From assembly GCF_027627475.1 (NCBI RefSeq), contig NZ_CP115484.1, positions 1,782,001 to 1,846,000 on the forward strand: 64,000 nucleotides of DNA, given 5' to 3'. The notes under the pieces were generated by a model. It made no database searches and had not been told where the DNA came from. It saw only the letters and a list, made by a program, of their open reading frames with translations. A program made the position numbers and the translations under genes. This document shows, piece after piece, positions 60,345 through 64,000 of this stretch; the first letter of the stretch is position 1, and the number at the start of each line of letters is the position of its first letter. The DNA is from Paenibacillus sp. SYP-B4298. GTDB lineage: Bacteria > Bacillota > Bacilli > Paenibacillales > Paenibacillaceae.

Positions 60345-61181
60345 ATGAGAAGAATCGGGAAAGACATGCTGTTTTTGGCAATCGGTGCATTCCTATTTGC
60401 ACTGGCGGTCAATCTGTTCGTCATCCCCAATGATTTTGGCGAGGGCGGCGTAACGGGAGTCACCATTATATTGTATTATCTGTTTCAATGGTCTCCGGGT
60501 CTGGTTAGTCTTATTCTCAATTCGGTGCTGCTGGTGATCGGCTACAAGTTTCTTGACAAGCGCACCATCCTCTATACGATCATCGCCGTCGTGCTGAATT
60601 CGCTCTTCCTCCATCTGACCAAAGACTGGAGCATCGAATCCCATGAGCTGATGGTCAACGCTATATTCGCCGGTGTGTTCGGCGGGGCAGGAATCGGGCT
60701 GATCATTCGCGTAGGCGGCAGCACGGCGGGTACGACGATATTGGCGCGCATTGCCAACAAGGTTCTGGATTGGAATGTCAGCTATGCGTTGCTGTTCTTT
60801 GATCTGCTCGTCGCCTTCTCATCCTACTTCATCATCGGGGCGGAGCGGCTGATGCTTACGATTGTGCTGCTCTATATTGCAACGAAGGTCATGGACTTCA
60901 TCATTGAAGGGCTGAATCCGAAGAAGGCGGTGACGATCATCTCCAGGGAGCAGGATCGGATTGCCGAGCAGGTCAATCTGGTGATGAACCGCGGGGTCAC
61001 CGTGCTGCAGGGGCGCGGCTACTACACGAAGGAGACCAAGGAGGTGCTGTACATCGTGATTAGCAAGCAAGAGGTTGCAACGCTCAAGAAGATCGTCAAG
61101 GCCGCCGACAAGGATGCCTTCCTGACCATTCATGATGTGCGCGATGTGTTCGGTGAAGGCTTCGTGGAGCTATCCAAATAA
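60345..61181 (+). CDS. YitT-family membrane protein (DUF2179)
   Basis: 278 residues from ATG 60345, nine bases after AAGGATGG; the in-frame TTG at 60336 overlaps that site. N-terminal membrane part with five or six segments: IGAFLFALAVNLFVIPNDFGEGGVTGVTIILYYLF, FAGVFGGAGIGLIIRVGGSTAGTTILARIANK. The cytosolic C-terminal DUF2179 domain (about 215-278) reads AVTIISREQDRIAEQVNLVMNRGVTVLQGRGYYTKETKEVLYIVISKQEVATLKKIVKAADKDAFLTIHDVRDVFGEGF. Family common in Bacillales; transport role suspected, substrate unknown. Confidence 0.95.
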   Translation: MRRIGKDMLFLAIGAFLFALAVNLFVIPNDFGEGGVTGVTIILYYLFQWSPGLVSLILNSVLLVIGYKFLDKRTILYTIIAVVLNSLFLHLTKDWSIESHELMVNAIFAGVFGGAGIGLIIRVGGSTAGTTILARIANKVLDWNVSYALLFFDLLVAFSSYFIIGAERLMLTIVLLYIATKVMDFIIEGLNPKKAVTIISREQDRIAEQVNLVMNRGVTVLQGRGYYTKETKEVLYIVISKQEVATLKKIVKAADKDAFLTIHDVRDVFGEGFVELSK

Positions 61182-61259
61182 CTGCAATGCTGCAAGCGAC
61201 ACAGGAGGGGGATACTTGCCCGCCGCAAGGGAAATGCGTATAATCAGGGAAAGATTAGG

Positions 61260-61327
61260 TCAAGAAAAGGCAACGCAGCATGGGGCGAAAAGGCGGTGAG
61301 AGATGCCCTTGAACGGGTTGTCAGACA
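61260..61327 (+). repeat. Partial copy of the 53-kb inverted-repeat element
   Basis: TCAAGAAAAGGCAACGCAGC and the following 17 bases match the reverse complement of about 53058-53094 exactly. CTTGAACGGG and TCAGACA then match the element's left end with small changes. Only this half of the element is present. Confidence 0.8.
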
Positions 61328-61375
61328 CGACCTAGAAGCTTCCGGCTCAGTCAATAACATAAAGGAGCGTCCGCC

Positions 61376-62059
61376 ATGCTGGATCTGAACCGCATTACGT
61401 GGATTTTTTTTGACCTTGGCGATACGCTGCTGGATGAATCTGCAGCCGCTAAGGACATCATCGGCCAATATGTGCGCAATGCCAACCGTCTTGGCTATTC
61501 TGTCTCCTATGAACAGATGTGTGAGCGCCTGTCCTACTATTTCGAGCAGCAGGCGGAGATTCCGATCAAGCCGGTGCTTGAGGATTTGATTACGAGCAGA
61601 GAGCACTGGCATGCGATTCGCGAGGGTGTGGCCTACAAGAAGCAATTGGAGCAGCCCTTCCCCGGTGTCAGCTCTCTCCTGCAGCGCCTCTCCGAGCGCT
61701 ATTGCCTTGGAGTGATCGCCAATCAGAGCGAAGGCACTCAGCAGCGTCTGGACGGCTATGGGCTAAGCGCTTACTTCCAGGTCATCGGCTCTTCAGCCGA
61801 GCTGGGCATGACGAAGCCGGATTCGCGTTTCTTTGAATGGGCTTTTCGCGAGTCGGGCTGCAGACCGGACCAGGCTGTTATGATCGGCGACCGGATTGAT
61901 AACGATATTATTCCTGCCCGGCAGCTCGGGATGCATGCGATCTGGGTCAGGCAGGGCTTTGCCAAGGTGCAACAACCGCCATCTGGCAGACTGGCTCCCG
62001 ATTACACGGTAGATCACATATTGGAGATTGAGCGGCTGCTGCTGCCGCACACATCCTAG
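61376..62059 (+). CDS. HAD-superfamily phosphatase/hydrolase
   Basis: 227 residues, ATG behind AAAGGAGCG. Motif I FFDLGDTLLDES (nucleophile and acid/base Asp), cap helix region about 20-90, motif II VIANQSEGTQ (Asn-Gln variant with Ser), motif III Lys in MTKPDSRFFEWAF, motif IV MIGDRIDNDIIPARQLGMHAIWVRQG. This is the subfamily I layout of phosphoglycolate- or haloacid-dehalogenase-like enzymes. Substrate unknown. Confidence 0.9.
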   Translation: MLDLNRITWIFFDLGDTLLDESAAAKDIIGQYVRNANRLGYSVSYEQMCERLSYYFEQQAEIPIKPVLEDLITSREHWHAIREGVAYKKQLEQPFPGVSSLLQRLSERYCLGVIANQSEGTQQRLDGYGLSAYFQVIGSSAELGMTKPDSRFFEWAFRESGCRPDQAVMIGDRIDNDIIPARQLGMHAIWVRQGFAKVQQPPSGRLAPDYTVDHILEIERLLLPHTS

Positions 62060-62110
62060 CTAGGCAAGAAGCAGGATGGATCTCTGCTGCTCCGATGAAG
62101 CTGTACCCTC

Positions 62111-62155
62111 ACCTTCATGTTCGCTCTGCTTGAGTGGATATGAAGGTTTATTTAT
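62111..62155 (+). terminator. Terminator of the HAD gene
   Basis: ACCTTCAT / ATGAAGGT stem (62111-62118 and 62140-62147) followed by a T-rich tract TTATTTATA. The rest of the gap to 62384 holds no gene that I can see. Confidence 0.6.
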
Positions 62156-62384
62156 ATCCGTCATAGACGATGTAAGCTGCTGAAAGTATGTAGTAATGAG
62201 GAATGCTTGAATAAATGTCAAATAAATGCAAGGTATTAGTAACATTAGTGAATCGAAATCTGCTCCACAATTCGATATGATGGTACCATAAAATCCAGTT
62301 ATTTACTGAACCCAAGATCATGGGCATGTAAAAGAGCGGGAGGGCTGTTAACCAACTGCTCAAATCTAATCTGGGAGGCAAGCT

Positions 62385-64000
62385 ATGATTTCTATCGAGT
62401 TTCGGCAAGCAGAGGATGGTCATTACCCAAGGTTTACAGCACAGGAAGGGCCGGAACTGGAGGTGCTCTATCCAATTGAGATGCAGTTTCTGCTGGGAGC
62501 ATCTGTTAAGGCACGATATAGCAAGGTAGCTGCGGCTTCGGCAGCAGGTGAGAGCTGGAGAGGCGAGGCGGAGCTTGAGCATTCGGGCTACCGCTTTCAC
62601 ATTATCGATACATGGATGGATGGAATGACGATTCGCATCGAACGCTTGATTCGAGCGATCCGGTTAGGTGAGGGTGGCGAGGCGGATTGCGGACAGGCAG
62701 GTGAACAGGGGGCGGAGGGCTTTCAGCTACAGTTGAAATTCGAACAGAACATTCATGAGAATACGCCCTTTCGCTTCCACGCGCCAGCGACCTGGTATGG
62801 TTCCATCGACCAGCATCGGGAAAATGCGGTGCGGCTGTTCATGGATGATCGGCTCAGCTACCCGCTGGTGCTTGGTTATGATTCGTCGACAGGAACGACC
62901 GTTGCGCTCGCCCGCACCCGGCTTGCCACGCAGGCGCTGCCGCCGCAGAGAGAGGCAGGACAGTCCCGCTACCTGCAGCGGACCAATATCGGCTCGATCG
63001 GCTATGCGCGCAGCGGGGGCAGGATTGTGTATCAGGCGCATCTTCCCTATTATGAAGGCGAGCGGAGTGTAGCGCTGTCGGCAGAGCAGCAGCCGGTATC
63101 GGCGTACTATCCGCTGGACGAACAAGCCATTGAGCTGCAGACGGCGTATGAGCTGCGGGTCGTCAACCAATGGGGATTTGATGAAGCGGTATTCGATGAA
63201 TTCAAATATCGCGCGGAGCAGAGCGAGCCGCAGCCTGTACAGCTCTCCTTCTCATTGGAGCAGTCGATGAGCTATCGGCTTGCTTCGCTCAAGGCTTCAT
63301 ACCGCGAGCTGCCGGGAGGAGCGGCAGGCTTTTTCTTTCATTTTGACCCGCGCAAGGGATACAGGAGCGCTCCCTCGGGCTTCGGCGCCTCCTTCGTTAA
63401 TATCCCTCATGAGAGCTACCAGACTGTGCTGGAGTACGGATTCACAGGACGGCAGATCCATGCAGCTTATGAGGTTGCAAGACGGGAAGGAGGGGAATGG
63501 TGGGAGAAGGGCAAGAGGGTCATCGACTTTTTTGTTGACCGATGCACGACGCCTAATGGCTGGATGTATACGTTGTACGAGGTGGAGCAGGACAGGCCCT
63601 TCGCCTCCTTCGGAGATGCGACGGCTCCTCGGCTCCATTACGTATCGCACGGCACGGTGCAAGGCAACTATCTGCGGCTTATGGTCGAACCGGCCTTTGA
63701 CCTGCTGACAGCGTATCAGCTCTATCGGGATGCAGGCCGGGAGGAGCCGCGCTGGTATGATGCGGTGAAGCGCTTTGGCGATTTCCTCGTGCGCCATCAA
63801 AACGGCGACGGCTCCTGGTATAGAGCGTTCGAGCCGGACGGTCATTCGCTCAAGAATGCGCCTGGCTTCGGAGACGATGAGTTCTCGTCCAAATCCGGCA
63901 CAGCCATTCCGATTATGTTCCTGATTGCACTATGGCGTGAGGAGCCGGGCGAAGGGATGCAATATTTGCGTGCGGCGATCAATGCCGCGGAATATGTGCT
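62385..64000 (+). CDS. Large unrecognised protein, beta domain plus helical-toroid-like part, 3' end outside window
   Basis: At least 538 codons, open to the right edge. The start is ATG 62385 behind CTGGGAGG. There is no signal peptide. Residues about 1-300 look like beta-sandwich sequence (FHIIDTWMDGMTIRIERLIRAIR, ATWYGSIDQHRENAVRLFMDDRLSYPLVLGYDSSTG). From about 330 the pattern changes to repeated amphipathic helices with loops such as TPNGWMYTLYE, HGTVQGNYLRL and HQNGDGSWYRAFEPDG, as in (alpha/alpha)6 barrels of glycan-active enzymes such as unsaturated glucuronyl hydrolases or C5-epimerases. A carbohydrate role is an inference; no family is assigned. Confidence 0.75.
   Translation, partial: MISIEFRQAEDGHYPRFTAQEGPELEVLYPIEMQFLLGASVKARYSKVAAASAAGESWRGEAELEHSGYRFHIIDTWMDGMTIRIERLIRAIRLGEGGEADCGQAGEQGAEGFQLQLKFEQNIHENTPFRFHAPATWYGSIDQHRENAVRLFMDDRLSYPLVLGYDSSTGTTVALARTRLATQALPPQREAGQSRYLQRTNIGSIGYARSGGRIVYQAHLPYYEGERSVALSAEQQPVSAYYPLDEQAIELQTAYELRVVNQWGFDEAVFDEFKYRAEQSEPQPVQLSFSLEQSMSYRLASLKASYRELPGGAAGFFFHFDPRKGYRSAPSGFGASFVNIPHESYQTVLEYGFTGRQIHAAYEVARREGGEWWEKGKRVIDFFVDRCTTPNGWMYTLYEVEQDRPFASFGDATAPRLHYVSHGTVQGNYLRLMVEPAFDLLTAYQLYRDAGREEPRWYDAVKRFGDFLVRHQNGDGSWYRAFEPDGHSLKNAPGFGDDEFSSKSGTAIPIMFLIALWREEPGEGMQYLRAAINAAEYV

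Noticed and set aside
1-64000. CRISPR arrays, tRNA or rRNA genes, prophage or complete insertion sequences
   Set aside because: None seen: no regular repeat-spacer pattern, no tRNA-like cloverleaf noticed, no integrase or transposase protein.

Overview
The window reads as chromosome of a Paenibacillus-type Gram-positive soil bacterium (order Bacillales). The reasons are mid-50s GC by eye, strong AGGAGG-type ribosome sites, frequent TTG starts, a T-box in front of thrS, a Bacillus-type Fnr with a C-terminal CX2CX4C, DUF2164 and YitT proteins, a lipoprotein efflux adaptor, and very large modular plant-cell-wall hydrolases. I see no rRNA, tRNA, CRISPR array, prophage or intact insertion sequence. 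Protein family calls come from motif reading, not database search.

Layout. 0-13 kb, plant polysaccharide: the 5' end of a secreted GH5-like enzyme, a 2,148-residue secreted protein with two GH43-type catalytic modules plus cohesin, FIVAR and dockerin modules, an orphan csrA, then a four-gene operon (fucose/arabinose-isomerase-like protein, split transketolase, FGGY kinase) that fits D-apiose use by the apulose-4-phosphate transketolase route. 13-15.5 kb: LysR gene divergent from a tautomerase and a CMD-family gene; thioesterase. 15.5-22.7 kb: OmpR-type response regulator and histidine kinase, RND pump, lipoprotein adaptor and ECF sigma factor, all on the plus strand. 22.8-26.1 kb: small hypothetical gene, Gfo/Idh/MocA dehydrogenase, LysE exporter, GNAT protein. 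26.4-32.4 kb: NAD salvage block (methyltransferase, NrtR-like Nudix regulator, nicotinamidase, nicotinate phosphoribosyltransferase, SUKH protein). 32.4-33.9 kb: CMD gene and ECF41 sigma factor behind a matching TGTCACA promoter. 34-36.5 kb: GMC oxidoreductase and its small partner.

36.5-38.8 kb is a small Fnr regulon: doxX-like, fnr and mobA-like genes each have a TGTGA-N6-TCACA box about 41.5 bases before the predicted start. 39-42.3 kb: a 24-residue membrane peptide, DUF2164, a GntR regulator and a DUF1537-type acid-sugar kinase. 42.3-44.2 kb: hflX with a long leader holding a short Arg-rich reading frame and an intrinsic terminator. 44.2-47.6 kb: flavin/heme membrane redox operon (TM protein, ApbE, ferric-reductase-like) and azlCD. 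47.9-53 kb: ABC ATPase, MFS exporter, T-box-controlled thrS. 53.2-57.5 kb: three Gfo/Idh/MocA dehydrogenases with an AraC regulator. 58-64 kb: autoinducer-synthase-like GNAT, chemotaxis receptor, YitT protein, HAD phosphatase and the start of a large unrecognised protein.

The most interesting items are the hflX attenuator candidate, the three class II Fnr promoters, the putative apiose operon with repeated operator-like heptamers, the ECF41 promoter, and a 156-bp inverted-repeat element with partial relatives elsewhere in the window.
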